This document shows, piece by piece, positions 36,256 through 45,959 of a stretch of DNA of 64,000 nucleotides. The stretch spans positions 248,001 through 312,000 of the forward strand of contig NZ_JBAKBF010000004.1 of the NCBI RefSeq assembly GCF_036881715.1. The letters run 5' to 3'. How positions within the stretch are numbered: the stretch's first letter is position 1; every line of letters begins with the position of its first letter. The notes below the pieces were generated by a model. That model ran no database searches. It saw only the letters and a program-made list of their open reading frames with translations, and was not told the DNA's origin. The stretch comes from Pannonibacter anstelovis. Lineage in GTDB: Bacteria; Pseudomonadota; Alphaproteobacteria; Rhizobiales; Stappiaceae. Made by a program: the position numbers and the translations under genes.

Positions 36256-37191
36256 ATGACCCGCCTGTCACGCCGCCGCTTTCTCACGATCTCCGCCTGC
36301 GCCCTCTCTGCGGCCAGCCTTGCGGCACATCCGGCGCTGGCCTCATCCCTGCCCGTGCCCGTCAGCACCTGGCGCGGCACCGCCATCGGCAGCGCCGCAC
36401 GCATCACGCTGGCGCATCCGCAGGCAGACAGCCTGTTCAGGGAGATCGAAACGGAACTGAACCGGCTGGAGAACATCTTCAGCCTCTACCGGTCCGGCAG
36501 CGCCCTTTCCCGCCTCAACCGCGACGGCATCCTGAGGGACCCGGCGCCGGAGATGCTGGAATGCCTGACTATTGCAGGCGCGGCATGGCGGGCAACGGAC
36601 GGTGCCTTCGACCCTACGGTGCAGCCGCTCTGGGCCGCCTATGCGCAGGCCTCGGTTGAAGGCAGGACACCGGATGCAGACGAACTGGCGCAGAGCCTTG
36701 CCCTTACCGGCTGGCCTTTGGTGGAGCTGGAGGCAGATGCCATCCGCCTCGACCGCAAGGGCGCGGGCCTCACCCTCAACGGCATCGCCCAGGGCTATAT
36801 CGCCGACCGGATTGCGGCATGGCTGAGTGGCAAAGGCCTGACGGACATTCTGATCGACACCGGCGAAATCCACGCACTCGGCGGGCAGCCCGGTGGCGGG
36901 GACTGGGACGTGACGCTGGCAGGCGGGCGGGGATCGCACAGGCTGCGCGGCCGGGCGCTCGCCACATCCGCACCGCTGGGCACCACCTTCGATCAGGCAG
37001 GCACCACGGGGCATATCCTGGATCCGCGCACTGGCCTGCCCGCCCGGCAGGGCTGGACGCAGGTCAGTGTCACCGCCCCAACCGCAGCCCTCGCCGACGC
37101 TCTCTCCACTGCCTTTTGTCTGATGAACCGGCAGGAGATTGATGCTGCTCTGGCGGCCGTGCCGCAGGCAAACCTCGTCAGCCTGAGCTGA
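36256..37191 (+). CDS. nosX: NosX, ApbE-family FMN transferase
   Basis: The 311-residue protein has a twin-arginine-like signal (RLSRRRFLTISA) and the ApbE fold (about residues 35-300), with GIAQGYIADRIAAW as the FAD/Mg binding region. NosX attaches FMN to NosR through a phosphoester on threonine in the periplasm. It is the last gene of the nos operon, and its 3' end overlaps the convergent DUF2478 gene by 14 bp. Confidence 0.92.
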   Translation: MTRLSRRRFLTISACALSAASLAAHPALASSLPVPVSTWRGTAIGSAARITLAHPQADSLFREIETELNRLENIFSLYRSGSALSRLNRDGILRDPAPEMLECLTIAGAAWRATDGAFDPTVQPLWAAYAQASVEGRTPDADELAQSLALTGWPLVELEADAIRLDRKGAGLTLNGIAQGYIADRIAAWLSGKGLTDILIDTGEIHALGGQPGGGDWDVTLAGGRGSHRLRGRALATSAPLGTTFDQAGTTGHILDPRTGLPARQGWTQVSVTAPTAALADALSTAFCLMNRQEIDAALAAVPQANLVSLS

Positions 37192-37735
37192 CCAAGCTGG
37201 GCTTCGCTTCGCCAGAGACGGAGAGAACCCACTCCACCACGGCCTCCACGTCGCAGGGCAGCCGCGTGGCGAGGCCTTCGGCAAAGGCCTCAAAGACGGG
37301 CAGATTGAGGCCATTGATGCCGGTGACGACCGGCCTGCCTGCCGCCAGATGCCCGGCGATGAGATCGCGGAAGCCTCTGCCCTCCCCTTCCTGCCTGCCG
37401 AACTTGTTGAGCAGGAAGGCACCGGCCGGCCCATCGGCACAGGAAAGCTGCACCTGCATCACCGCCTCTTCCAGCGCTGCCGGGTCCAGCCGGCAGCCAC
37501 GCGAGTGACGGCCCAACTTCTGGGAAATGCAGATCTGCGGCCCATCGGGCAGTACCAGCAGATCCGTTTCGCACGGATGGCTGGCCTCCACAGCGGACGG
37601 CAGGGCCACCGTTCCGGCAAGCTTCACCCCAGCGGCCCTGAGACGGACAGAGGCTTCCAGCAGGACCGGGTCAACGGACCCGGCTTCCTCTGCGAGGATA
37701 TAGGCGAGCGGGAAATCCATCACGGCCTCGTTCAT
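37178..37735 (-). CDS. DUF2478 family protein, function unknown
   Basis: The 185-residue cytoplasmic protein belongs to DUF2478. It has ISQKLGRHSRGC and KFGRQEGEGRGFRD, which are conserved in the family and resemble a nucleotide- or metal-handling fold. There is no membrane segment or signal. DUF2478 proteins have been noted near molybdenum genes in various bacteria, but the function is not known. It is the last gene of the narK-narGHJI transcript, overlapping the carbonic anhydrase gene by four bases. An inner start (MDFPLAY, 15 bases in) is possible. Confidence 0.75.
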   Translation of the reverse strand: MNEAVMDFPLAYILAEEAGSVDPVLLEASVRLRAAGVKLAGTVALPSAVEASHPCETDLLVLPDGPQICISQKLGRHSRGCRLDPAALEEAVMQVQLSCADGPAGAFLLNKFGRQEGEGRGFRDLIAGHLAAGRPVVTGINGLNLPVFEAFAEGLATRLPCDVEAVVEWVLSVSGEAKPSLVSSG

Positions 37736-38454
37736 GGCGATACTTCCTGTGCGGCAGCCCGCAAGGCAACCCGCTGCGGGCGGGCCATGGAGCAGTGAAG
37801 GTCGCGCAAAAGCCCGTCCGTCAGATCATAGATCAGGCCATGGATGGCGATATCCTCGCCCCGGGCCCAGGCCCGCTGCAGGATCGGCGTTTCGGCAATA
37901 CGGCGCACGCCCTCGATGACGTTGTATTCCGCCAGCCGGTCGCGCCGGGCGGCAAGGTCCGGCTCGCAGGCAAGATCCAGCGCATGCAGCCGCTCCAGCC
38001 GCCGCACCGGCTCCAGCCAGTGATCGGCCAGCCCGTGTGGCAGGTCCTCCGTCGCCGCCCGGACACCACCGCAGCCATAATGGCCGCAGATGATGATCTG
38101 GCGGATCGACAAGGCTTCCACGGCAAATTCCAGCGTGCTCAGGAGGTTCATGTCGGAGGAGTGAACCACATTGGCAACGTTGCGGTGGACGAAAACCTCG
38201 CCCGGATCAAGCCCCGCCACCACATTGGCAGGAACGCGGCTGTCGGAACAGCCGATCCAGAAGAACTCGGGCGCCTGATGGCTGGCAAGGCGGGCAAAGT
38301 AACCCGGCTCCGCCGCCTGCCGCTGGGCCGACCAGACCCGGTTGCGCGCCATCAGCGCATCCAGCGCCACGGCCGGAGGGTGGGCTGACCCGCCGCAGCA
38401 GCCGCATCCATTCCCGTGACTGCCGGCAGGCGGGAGGGGTTCGGACTGGCCCAT
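37732..38454 (-). CDS. Beta-class carbonic anhydrase
   Basis: The 240-residue protein has the beta-class zinc site: C69 in GCSDSRVP with its catalytic Asp-Arg pair (D71, R73), and H125 and C128 in HYGCGG. It converts CO2 to bicarbonate in the cytoplasm. The N-terminal 30 residues include C17, C19 and C20 in a Gly/Cys run not expected for the family; a later start at MARNRV (residue 36) would remove it. The coupled start (TGATG with ppiC) supports the longer form. Its place between ppiC and DUF2478 in a nar operon is unusual. Confidence 0.9.
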   Translation of the reverse strand: MGQSEPLPPAGSHGNGCGCCGGSAHPPAVALDALMARNRVWSAQRQAAEPGYFARLASHQAPEFFWIGCSDSRVPANVVAGLDPGEVFVHRNVANVVHSSDMNLLSTLEFAVEALSIRQIIICGHYGCGGVRAATEDLPHGLADHWLEPVRRLERLHALDLACEPDLAARRDRLAEYNVIEGVRRIAETPILQRAWARGEDIAIHGLIYDLTDGLLRDLHCSMARPQRVALRAAAQEVSP

Positions 38455-39251
38455 CAGCTTTCCTCCATGGCAATGCCTTCGATCCGCGCCGCGCTGACAA
38501 GCTGCGCAACGAGATCGCGCGAGGCCCGCGCCCAGGCCGCCCGTTCCAGCGCTTCTGCGATGACTGGCCGGACCGTGGCAAAGGGCAGAGGCTGGCCAGG
38601 CGCATGGGCATGGACCTTGATGATGTGAAAGCCGAAACGGCTCGCCACCGGCTCACTCGACAGACCGCCCTCGGGCACAGCTGCCAGCGCTGCCTCGAAC
38701 TCCGGCACCATCTGGCCGGTGGCGATCTGACCCAGGGCGCCGCCCGCCTCACGCGAACCGCAATCGCTTTCGCTCCGCGCCAGCACAGCGAAGGCCTCCG
38801 GCTCGCGCTCCAGCCGGGCAAGGATCTGCCCGGCCCGGTCTTCCGCCGCCGCCCGTGCCTTGGCATCGGAGGGAGCGGCGGCACACAGGATATGCGAGGC
38901 ATCCCAGAGATCCGGCGAACGGTAACGCTCCGGATGCGCCTGCCATTCGGCCATCACTTCGGCTTCGGATGGCGGGGCCACATCCAGCGCCACGTCGAGA
39001 AGGGCACGGATGCGGGCCTCTTCCTCCGTTTCGCGGCGGGCGCCGCCAAGATCTTCCGGCTCGGCAGCAACGCCGCGCCGCAGGGCTTCGTCCAGCAGCA
39101 GCTGGCGGATGGCGAGCGCCCTTGCAGCAGCGCGCCAGGCATCTCCCGGACGCCCTGAGGCGGCCGGATGGTTCTGCGCTTCAGCCGCAATGCGGCTGGC
39201 GGGAATGACGGTTCCGTTGACCGTGATGACGGGGGCGGCAACGCTGGCCAT
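38454..39251 (-). CDS. PpiC-type peptidyl-prolyl isomerase (NifM/SurA-like)
   Basis: The 265-residue protein has an N-terminal helical chaperone region and a C-terminal parvulin domain (about residues 120-235, with ASHILC, the GSREAGGALGQI stretch and FGFHIIKVH). No signal peptide is visible. The same position directly after narI holds a parvulin in Pseudomonas nar operons, so it probably helps mature the nitrate reductase complex. I chose ATG 39251 (MASVAAPVITVNG), two bases after narI, over a start inside narI. Confidence 0.85.
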   Translation of the reverse strand: MASVAAPVITVNGTVIPASRIAAEAQNHPAASGRPGDAWRAAARALAIRQLLLDEALRRGVAAEPEDLGGARRETEEEARIRALLDVALDVAPPSEAEVMAEWQAHPERYRSPDLWDASHILCAAAPSDAKARAAAEDRAGQILARLEREPEAFAVLARSESDCGSREAGGALGQIATGQMVPEFEAALAAVPEGGLSSEPVASRFGFHIIKVHAHAPGQPLPFATVRPVIAEALERAAWARASRDLVAQLVSAARIEGIAMEES

Positions 39252-39253
39252 GG

Positions 39254-39967
39254 TCACTCTCCCGGCACGTGGGGCAACTGGCGGCGCGAGCGCACCACCT
39301 GATAACCCGGCCGCCACAGGTAGCGCACCGGCGCGGAGAGCATATGCACCAGACGGGTGAAGGGGAAGAGCAGGAAGATGGTCAGCCCCAGCGCCAGATG
39401 CAGCTTGAAGATCCAGTTCACATCAGAAATATGCGCCGCAGCATTCGCCTCGAAGGTGAAGATGCCCTGCGCCCAGGCCATGAACTTCGTCATCTCGTGC
39501 CCGTCCAGATGCTGCAGCGAGACGAAGATGGTGCCAAGCCCCAGCAGCAGCTGGGCCATGAGCAGGATCAGGATGCCCGTGTCGGCAAAGCTGGAATTGG
39601 CGGCGATGCGCGGGTCCATCAGCCGCCGGTGCAGCAGCATCAAACCGCCCGCAAGTGCCATGATACCAGCCACACCACCGGCCACCACGGCCAGAATCTG
39701 CTTGGCACCATGGCTGATGCCGAGCGCATCAAAGATCCAGATCGGCGTCAGCAGGCCGAAGAGATGGCCGAAGAAGATGACCAGCACACCCACATGGAAC
39801 AGCACCGAGCCGATGACCAGCTGCCTGCGGCGCAGAAGCTGGCTGGACGAGCTTTTCCAGGTGAAGGGATCGCGCTCATAGCGGGCTATGCAGCCGATGG
39901 CGAGCACCGAAAGGGCGATGTAGGGATAGATGCCAAAGACAAGATTGTGCATGTGAGCCTCCATCAT
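39254..39967 (-). CDS. narI: Respiratory nitrate reductase gamma subunit NarI
   Basis: The 237-residue membrane protein has five hydrophobic segments and histidines in helices 2 and 5 (HVGVLVIFFGHLFG and HLALGLTIFLLFPFTRLVHM) that ligate the two b hemes. It takes electrons from quinol and passes them to NarH. It starts within four bases of the narJ stop. Confidence 0.95.
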   Translation of the reverse strand: MMEAHMHNLVFGIYPYIALSVLAIGCIARYERDPFTWKSSSSQLLRRRQLVIGSVLFHVGVLVIFFGHLFGLLTPIWIFDALGISHGAKQILAVVAGGVAGIMALAGGLMLLHRRLMDPRIAANSSFADTGILILLMAQLLLGLGTIFVSLQHLDGHEMTKFMAWAQGIFTFEANAAAHISDVNWIFKLHLALGLTIFLLFPFTRLVHMLSAPVRYLWRPGYQVVRSRRQLPHVPGE

Positions 39968-40671
39968 CCGGCAGCGCCAGCCGCTGCGGGCCGGGCCGGT
40001 TGATCCATACGGGAGAGCATGCCGCGGACCTGCGGACAGCCTGCATTGGGGTCCGGACCGAAGGTGACCTGCGTTTCCTCCCAGACCGCATCAAGGGCCG
40101 CGAGATCCTGCGGGTCATCCTCCGGCTCGGCCAGAAGCGCCTCGACGGTTTCCTTTGCGGCAACCGTACCGGCCAGTTGCCCCAGAGCGGCAAAGGCAGC
40201 CGCATAGGGGCTTTCCCGCCCGGCCAGACGGCGCTCAAGCACCGTCAGGATGTGGGCGGCATCGGCGAGGATCGCCTTTGCCTCTTCGGCAGGCCGCGTT
40301 GCCAGGAACTCCAGCAGCACCGGCAGGTGATCGGGCAGTTCGCCCGTCACCGGCTCGAAGCCGCCAGTCCGGTAGGTCTCCAGCAGATCCACCATGGCGC
40401 TGCCCCGGTCGCGGCTTTCGCCGTGCACATGCTCGAAGAGATTCAGCGACAGGCTGCGGCTGCGGTCGAAAAGCCCGACATAGGTCTCCTGCAGATCGTA
40501 GATGTCACCCTCTGCCAGTCCGCCGCACAGGGCAGAAAGCTCGCGCCGGGCCAAGGCGGTGAGGCGGCTGTCTGCCACCAGCACCGCTGTGATCTCGGGC
40601 ATTGCCGCCTGAAGCTCCGTGGAAGGATAGGTCAGGAGCAGTGAGAGGGCCTTCAGGGAACGGTCCATCAT
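39964..40671 (-). CDS. narJ: Nitrate reductase chaperone NarJ
   Basis: The 235-residue cytoplasmic protein starts with LKALSLLLTYPSTELQ and has the TorD/NarJ helical core with LSLNLFEHVHGESRDRG. NarJ binds apo-NarG during cofactor insertion and membrane attachment. It overlaps narH and narI by four bases each, so the nar genes are translationally coupled. Confidence 0.94.
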   Translation of the reverse strand: MMDRSLKALSLLLTYPSTELQAAMPEITAVLVADSRLTALARRELSALCGGLAEGDIYDLQETYVGLFDRSRSLSLNLFEHVHGESRDRGSAMVDLLETYRTGGFEPVTGELPDHLPVLLEFLATRPAEEAKAILADAAHILTVLERRLAGRESPYAAAFAALGQLAGTVAAKETVEALLAEPEDDPQDLAALDAVWEETQVTFGPDPNAGCPQVRGMLSRMDQPARPAAAGAAG

Positions 40672-42191
40672 TGCACCTCCTCCGGCATGCGCAGCGGCCG
40701 CTTGGACGCGCCGAAGAGCGAGGTCTTCGAGATGCCCGTGGAGCAGCCGTTGCCATCGGTGAAGCCGCAGCCGCCCTTGAGGTCATAGGCCTCTTCCACC
40801 TGTTCGCGGTGGGTGGTGGGGATGACGAAGCGGTCCTCGTAATCGGCGATGGCCATGATCTTGTACATGTCCTCGATCATGGCAGCAGAGAGGCCCGCCT
40901 TTTCCGCGATACCCTCGTCAATGATGCCGTCGATGGTCTTGGCCCGCATATAGGCACGCATGGCCAGCATCCGCTCCAGCGCCTGCACCACCGGCGCCTC
41001 GTCGCCGGCCGTCAGCATGTTGGCGAGATAGCGCACGGGGATGCGCAGGGAGCGCACGTCCGGCATTTCTCCATCCGTGCCGATCTTGCCGGCCTGCGCG
41101 GCATTCTGGATCGGCGAGAGCGGCGGGATGTACCAGACCATCGGCAGGGTGCGGTATTCCGGGTGGAGCGGGAAGGCCACCTTCCAGTCCATCGCCATCT
41201 TCCACACCGGGCTTTCCTGTGCAGCGCGGATCCAGTCTTCCGGAATGCCGGCCTTGCGTGCTTCGGCAATCACCGCCGGATCATTGGGATCAAGGAAGAC
41301 GCCGAGCTGGGCATCGTAGAGGTCCTGCTCGTTCTCCACGGAAGCTGCTTCAAGGATGCGGTCCGCGTCATAAAGCATCACGCCGATGTAGCGGATGCGG
41401 CCGACGCAGGTTTCCGAGCAGATGGTCGGATTGCCGCTTTCGATGCGCGGATAGCACAGGGTGCACTTCTCCGACTTGCCGGTGGACCAGTTGTAATAGA
41501 CCTTCTTGTAGGGGCAGCCGGAGACGCACATGCGCCAGCCGCGGCACTTTTCCTGATCGATCAGGACGATGCCGTCTTCCTCACGCTTGTAGATCGCACC
41601 CGAGGGGCAGGATGCTGCGCAGGCCGGATTGAGGCAATGCTCGCACAGGCGCGGCAGATACATCATGAAGGTGTTCTCGTACTCGCCGTAGATCTCCTTC
41701 TGCACGCCCTCGAAATTGTAGTCCTTGCTGCGCTTGGAGAATTCGCCGCCGAGGATTTCCTCCCAGTTCGGCCCCTTCTCGATCTTCTCCATCCGCTCGC
41801 CGGTGATCTTCGAGCGCGGGCGGGCGGTGGGGAAGGCCTTCATTTCCGGCGCGGACTTCAGGTGGTCGTAGTCGAAGTCGAAGGGCTCGTAATAGTCATC
41901 GATCTCCGGCAGGTCCGGATTGGCGAAGATATTGGCGAGGATGCGCCACTTCGCCCCCTGCTTCGGCTGCAGCTTGCCGGAGCGGCTGCGGGTCCAGCCG
42001 CCGTTCCAGCGCTTCTGGTTTTCCCAGTCGGTCGGGTAGCCGGTGCCGGGCTTGGTTTCCACGTTGTTGAACCAGGCGTATTCGACGCCGTCGCGGGTGG
42101 TCCAGACGTTCTTGCAGGTGACGGAACAGGTGTGGCACCCGATGCACTTGTCGAGGTTCAGCACCATGCCGATTTGAGCGCGAATTTTCAT
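40668..42191 (-). CDS. narH: Respiratory nitrate reductase beta subunit NarH
   Basis: The 507-residue protein carries four Fe-S cluster sets. These begin CIGCHTCSVTCKNVW, then CEHCLNPACAASCP and CRGWRMCVSGCP, in which tryptophan replaces one cysteine and marks the [3Fe-4S] cluster, then CTLCYPR and CSETCVGRI. It relays electrons from NarI to NarG on the cytoplasmic face. Both ends overlap neighbours by four bases. Confidence 0.97.
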   Translation of the reverse strand: MKIRAQIGMVLNLDKCIGCHTCSVTCKNVWTTRDGVEYAWFNNVETKPGTGYPTDWENQKRWNGGWTRSRSGKLQPKQGAKWRILANIFANPDLPEIDDYYEPFDFDYDHLKSAPEMKAFPTARPRSKITGERMEKIEKGPNWEEILGGEFSKRSKDYNFEGVQKEIYGEYENTFMMYLPRLCEHCLNPACAASCPSGAIYKREEDGIVLIDQEKCRGWRMCVSGCPYKKVYYNWSTGKSEKCTLCYPRIESGNPTICSETCVGRIRYIGVMLYDADRILEAASVENEQDLYDAQLGVFLDPNDPAVIAEARKAGIPEDWIRAAQESPVWKMAMDWKVAFPLHPEYRTLPMVWYIPPLSPIQNAAQAGKIGTDGEMPDVRSLRIPVRYLANMLTAGDEAPVVQALERMLAMRAYMRAKTIDGIIDEGIAEKAGLSAAMIEDMYKIMAIADYEDRFVIPTTHREQVEEAYDLKGGCGFTDGNGCSTGISKTSLFGASKRPLRMPEEVQ

Positions 42192-45100
42192 TCCGCAGCC
42201 TCCTTGTGGATGGCGGTTGCGCTGGCGGGTTCGTCAAGCCAGTCGACCTTGTTCATCTTGCGGACAATGACGAACTCGTCCCGGTTCGAGCCGACGGTGC
42301 CGTAGTAGTTGAAGCCGTAGCTCTGCTGGGCGTAGCCGCCGATCATGTGGGTGGGCTTGAGCGTGGCGCGGGTGACCGAGTTATGGATGCCGCCGCGCAG
42401 GCCGGTCTTCTCCGAGCCTGGCGTATTCACGATCTTCTCCTGTGCGTGATACATGAAGAGCGTGCCGTCCTTCATGCGCTGGGAGACGACCGCACGGGCC
42501 GTCAGCGCCCCGTTCGAGTTGTAGACCTCGACCCAGTCATTGTCGGCGATGCCCGCCTTCTTAGCATCGCGTTCCGACAGCCAGACCACCGGGCCGCCGC
42601 GGTTCAGCGTCAGCATCAGGAGGTTGTCGGAATAGGTGGAGTGGATGCCCCACTTCTGATGCGGCGTGATGAAGTTCAGCACGATATGCGGGCGGCCATC
42701 GCGGGCGCTGTCATTCACCTCCGGGGTGATGGTCTTCAGGTCCACCGGCGGCCGGTACTGGCAGAAGCCCTCACCAAAGGCGCGCATCCACAGGTGATCC
42801 TGATAGAGCTGCTGACGGCCGGTCAGCGTGCGCCAGGGGATCAGCTCATGCACGTTGGTATAGCCGGCGTTGTAGCAGACCTCCTCGCTCTCGATGCCCG
42901 ACCAGGTGGGCGAGGAAATGATCTTGCGCGGCTGGGCGGCGATGTCGCGGAAGCGGATCTTCTCGTCTTCCTTCTTCGCCGCCAGATGTGCATGTTCGCG
43001 GCCCGTGGCCTTGGACAGGGCATCCCAGGCCTTCACGGCCACTTCGCCATTGGTTTCCGGCGCCAGCATCAGGATCACTTCGCAGGCGTCGATGGCGGTG
43101 TCGATGCGGGCAAGGCCCTTGGCCGTGCCGTCCCGGCGCTCGCCGTTCAGCGCCTTGAGGTGATGCACCTCGTGCTTGGTATCCCAGCTGATGCCTTTAC
43201 CGCCGTTGCCCACCTGTTCCATGAGTGGGCCAAGGGCGGTGAAGCGGTCATGGATGGCGGTGTAGTCACGCTCGACAGTGATATAGGCCGGAGCCGTCCT
43301 GCCGGGGATGAGGTCACATTCGCCCTTCTTCCAGTCCCGCACATCGGTCTGGGCAAGTTCCGCCACCGTGTCATGCAGCAGCGGCAGGGCCACCACATCG
43401 GTTTCCTTGCCAAGTACCTCCGGTGCGACTTCCTGGAACTTCTTGGCGATGGACTTGAAGATTTCCCAGTCGGAACGGCTTTCATAGGCAGGGTCCACCG
43501 CTGCCTGCAGCGGATGGATGAAGGGATGCATGTCCGAGGTGTTGAGATCATCCTTCTCGTACCAGGAGGCTGTCGGCAGCACGATGTCGGAATAGACCGC
43601 CGTCGTCGACATGCGGAAGTCGATGCAGACGAGGAGGTCCAGCTTGCCGCGCGGTGCCTCGCCGTGCCAGACGGCTTCCACCGGCTTGACGCCGCCTTCC
43701 TCGCCCAGATCCTTGCCGAGCACGCCGTGATCGGTGCCCAGAAGATGCTTGAGGAAATACTCGTGCCCCTTGCCGCTGGAACCCAGCAGGTTGGAGCGCC
43801 AGACGAAGAGGTTGCGCGGCCAGTTTTCAGGCGCATCCGGGTCCTCGCAAGACATCTGCAGCGAGCCATCCTTGAGACCCCGCGCCACATAGTCCTTCGC
43901 CTCGATGCCTTCCGCCTTGGCAGCACGGCCCACCTCCAGCGGGTTCTGCTTCAGCTGCGGAGCGGACGGCAGCCAGCCCATCCGCTCGGCGCGGATGTTG
44001 TAGTCGATAAGGCTGACATTCCAGTCACCCTCAGGTGCGGTCGGCGAGAGGATATCGGCGGCGGTCACCGTCTCGTAGCGCCACTGGTCCGTATGAGCAT
44101 ACCAGGCGGAAGTAGAGTTCATGTGGCGCGGCGGGCGGGCCCAGTCGAGGGCGAAGGCAAGCGGGGCCCAGCCGGTCTGCGGGCGCAGCTTTTCCTGCCC
44201 CACATAATGCGACCAGCCGCCGCCGGACTGGCCGACGCAGCCGCACATCACCAGCATGTTGATGATGCCGCGGTAGTTCATGTCCATGTGGTACCAGTGA
44301 TTGAGACCGGCCCCGAGAATGACCATAGACTTGCCGCGGGTCTTCTCCGCGTTGCGGGCAAACTCCCGCGCCACATGGATGATCTTGTCGCGCGGCACAC
44401 CGGTGATCTTCTCGGCCCAGGCCGGCGTGTAAGGCACATCGTCGTCATACGACATGGTGACCCAGTTTCCGCCAAGGCCACGATCGAGGCTGTAGTTAGC
44501 GCAGAACAGGTCGAACACCGTCGCCACCAGCGCCTCGCCATCCGCCAGCTTCAGCCGCCTGACGGGAACGGAGCGCGGCAGCACGTCCGGATGCGAGCAG
44601 CTTTCGAAAGGCCCGCTGGCCTTGCCGCCGAAATAGGGAAAATCCACTTCGGCAACATCATCGCGGTCCTCTTCCAGCAAGAGCGACAGGCGCAGCTCGG
44701 TTTCTGCATCGCGCGCCCGCTCCTCGAGGTTCCACACGCCCTCTTCACCCCAGCGAAAGCCGATGGAGCCGTTCGGCACCACGATGCGCCCGGACTTGCG
44801 GTCGAAGGCGACGGTCTTCCAGTCCGGATTGTTGGTCTCGCCCAGCTTGCCGTCGAAGTCATCGGCGCGCAGGAACCGGCCCGGGATCAGCCGCCCGTCC
44901 TTTTCCTCCAGCCGCACGAGCATCGGCATGTCGCTGTATTTGCGGACGTAGTCCTCGAAATACTCCGCCTGCCGGTCGAGATGGAACTCACGCAGGATGA
45001 CGTGGCCCATGGCCATGGCGAGCGCGGAATCCGTGCCCTGCTTGGGCGCAAGCCACACGTCCCCGAACTTGGCTGCTTCCGAATAATCCGGGCAGATGAC

Positions 45101-45937
45101 CGCAGACTTGGCACCCCGGTAGCGGGCTTCGGTGTAGAAATGCGCATCCGGCGTGCGGGTCTGCGGCACGTTGGAGCCCCACAGCAGCAGGAAGCCGGCA
45201 TTGTACCAGTCGGCCGATTCCGGCACGTCCGTCTGCTCGCCCCAGGTCATGGGGCTGGCGGGCGGCAGGTCACAGTACCAGTCATAGAAGGACATGCAGG
45301 TGCCGCCCAAGAGGCTGAGATAGCGCGAGCCGGCGGCATAGCTGACCATGGACATGGCCGGGATCGGCGAGAAACCGAAGATCCGGTCCGGCCCCCAGGT
45401 CTTTGCAGTATAGGCATTGGCGGCGGCGATGATCTCCGTCGCCTCGTCCCAGGAGGCGCGCACGAAACCGCCCTTTCCGCGTGTGGTGACATAGCTTGCC
45501 CGCAGTACCGGATCCCGCTGCAGCTTCGTCCAGGCTGCAACGGGGCTCATGGTCTTGCGCAGCTCCCGCCAGGCACGCATCAGTCGGCCCCGGATCAGCG
45601 GGTTCTTCACCCGGTTGGCCGAGTAGAGATACCAGCTGTAGGAGGCACCGCGTGCACAGCCGCGCGGCTCATGGTTCGGCAGATCCGGCCGGGTGCGGGG
45701 ATAGTCGGTCTGCTGGGTTTCCCAGGTCACGATCCCGGACTTGACATAGATCTTCCACGAGCAGGAGCCGGTGCAGTTGACCCCGTGGGTGGAGCGCACG
45801 ACCTTGTCGTGGCGCCAGCGGTTCCGGTAGATCTCTTCCCAGCCGCGGTCCTCGCGTGTCGTCTGGCCGTGGCCTTCCGAGAAGGTGTCCAGCTGTCTGG
45901 ACTGGAAGAAGTTCAATCGGTCGAGCAGATGGCTCAT
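42188..45937 (-). CDS. narG: Respiratory nitrate reductase alpha subunit NarG
   Basis: The 1249-residue molybdenum enzyme reduces nitrate to nitrite in the cytoplasm. The N-terminus has the FS0 cluster motif HGVNCTGSCSW with RGCARG further on. The Mo-bisMGD region has conserved segments such as YDWYCDLPPASP and WGSNVPQTRTPDAH. The first residues (MSHLLDRLNFFQ) resemble the vestigial Tat sequence of cytoplasmic NarG. It lies 22 bp after narK in the same direction. Confidence 0.98.
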   Translation of the reverse strand: MSHLLDRLNFFQSRQLDTFSEGHGQTTREDRGWEEIYRNRWRHDKVVRSTHGVNCTGSCSWKIYVKSGIVTWETQQTDYPRTRPDLPNHEPRGCARGASYSWYLYSANRVKNPLIRGRLMRAWRELRKTMSPVAAWTKLQRDPVLRASYVTTRGKGGFVRASWDEATEIIAAANAYTAKTWGPDRIFGFSPIPAMSMVSYAAGSRYLSLLGGTCMSFYDWYCDLPPASPMTWGEQTDVPESADWYNAGFLLLWGSNVPQTRTPDAHFYTEARYRGAKSAVICPDYSEAAKFGDVWLAPKQGTDSALAMAMGHVILREFHLDRQAEYFEDYVRKYSDMPMLVRLEEKDGRLIPGRFLRADDFDGKLGETNNPDWKTVAFDRKSGRIVVPNGSIGFRWGEEGVWNLEERARDAETELRLSLLLEEDRDDVAEVDFPYFGGKASGPFESCSHPDVLPRSVPVRRLKLADGEALVATVFDLFCANYSLDRGLGGNWVTMSYDDDVPYTPAWAEKITGVPRDKIIHVAREFARNAEKTRGKSMVILGAGLNHWYHMDMNYRGIINMLVMCGCVGQSGGGWSHYVGQEKLRPQTGWAPLAFALDWARPPRHMNSTSAWYAHTDQWRYETVTAADILSPTAPEGDWNVSLIDYNIRAERMGWLPSAPQLKQNPLEVGRAAKAEGIEAKDYVARGLKDGSLQMSCEDPDAPENWPRNLFVWRSNLLGSSGKGHEYFLKHLLGTDHGVLGKDLGEEGGVKPVEAVWHGEAPRGKLDLLVCIDFRMSTTAVYSDIVLPTASWYEKDDLNTSDMHPFIHPLQAAVDPAYESRSDWEIFKSIAKKFQEVAPEVLGKETDVVALPLLHDTVAELAQTDVRDWKKGECDLIPGRTAPAYITVERDYTAIHDRFTALGPLMEQVGNGGKGISWDTKHEVHHLKALNGERRDGTAKGLARIDTAIDACEVILMLAPETNGEVAVKAWDALSKATGREHAHLAAKKEDEKIRFRDIAAQPRKIISSPTWSGIESEEVCYNAGYTNVHELIPWRTLTGRQQLYQDHLWMRAFGEGFCQYRPPVDLKTITPEVNDSARDGRPHIVLNFITPHQKWGIHSTYSDNLLMLTLNRGGPVVWLSERDAKKAGIADNDWVEVYNSNGALTARAVVSQRMKDGTLFMYHAQEKIVNTPGSEKTGLRGGIHNSVTRATLKPTHMIGGYAQQSYGFNYYGTVGSNRDEFVIVRKMNKVDWLDEPASATAIHKEAAE

Positions 45938-45959
45938 CTGGCTTTCCTTTCAGGACCGG

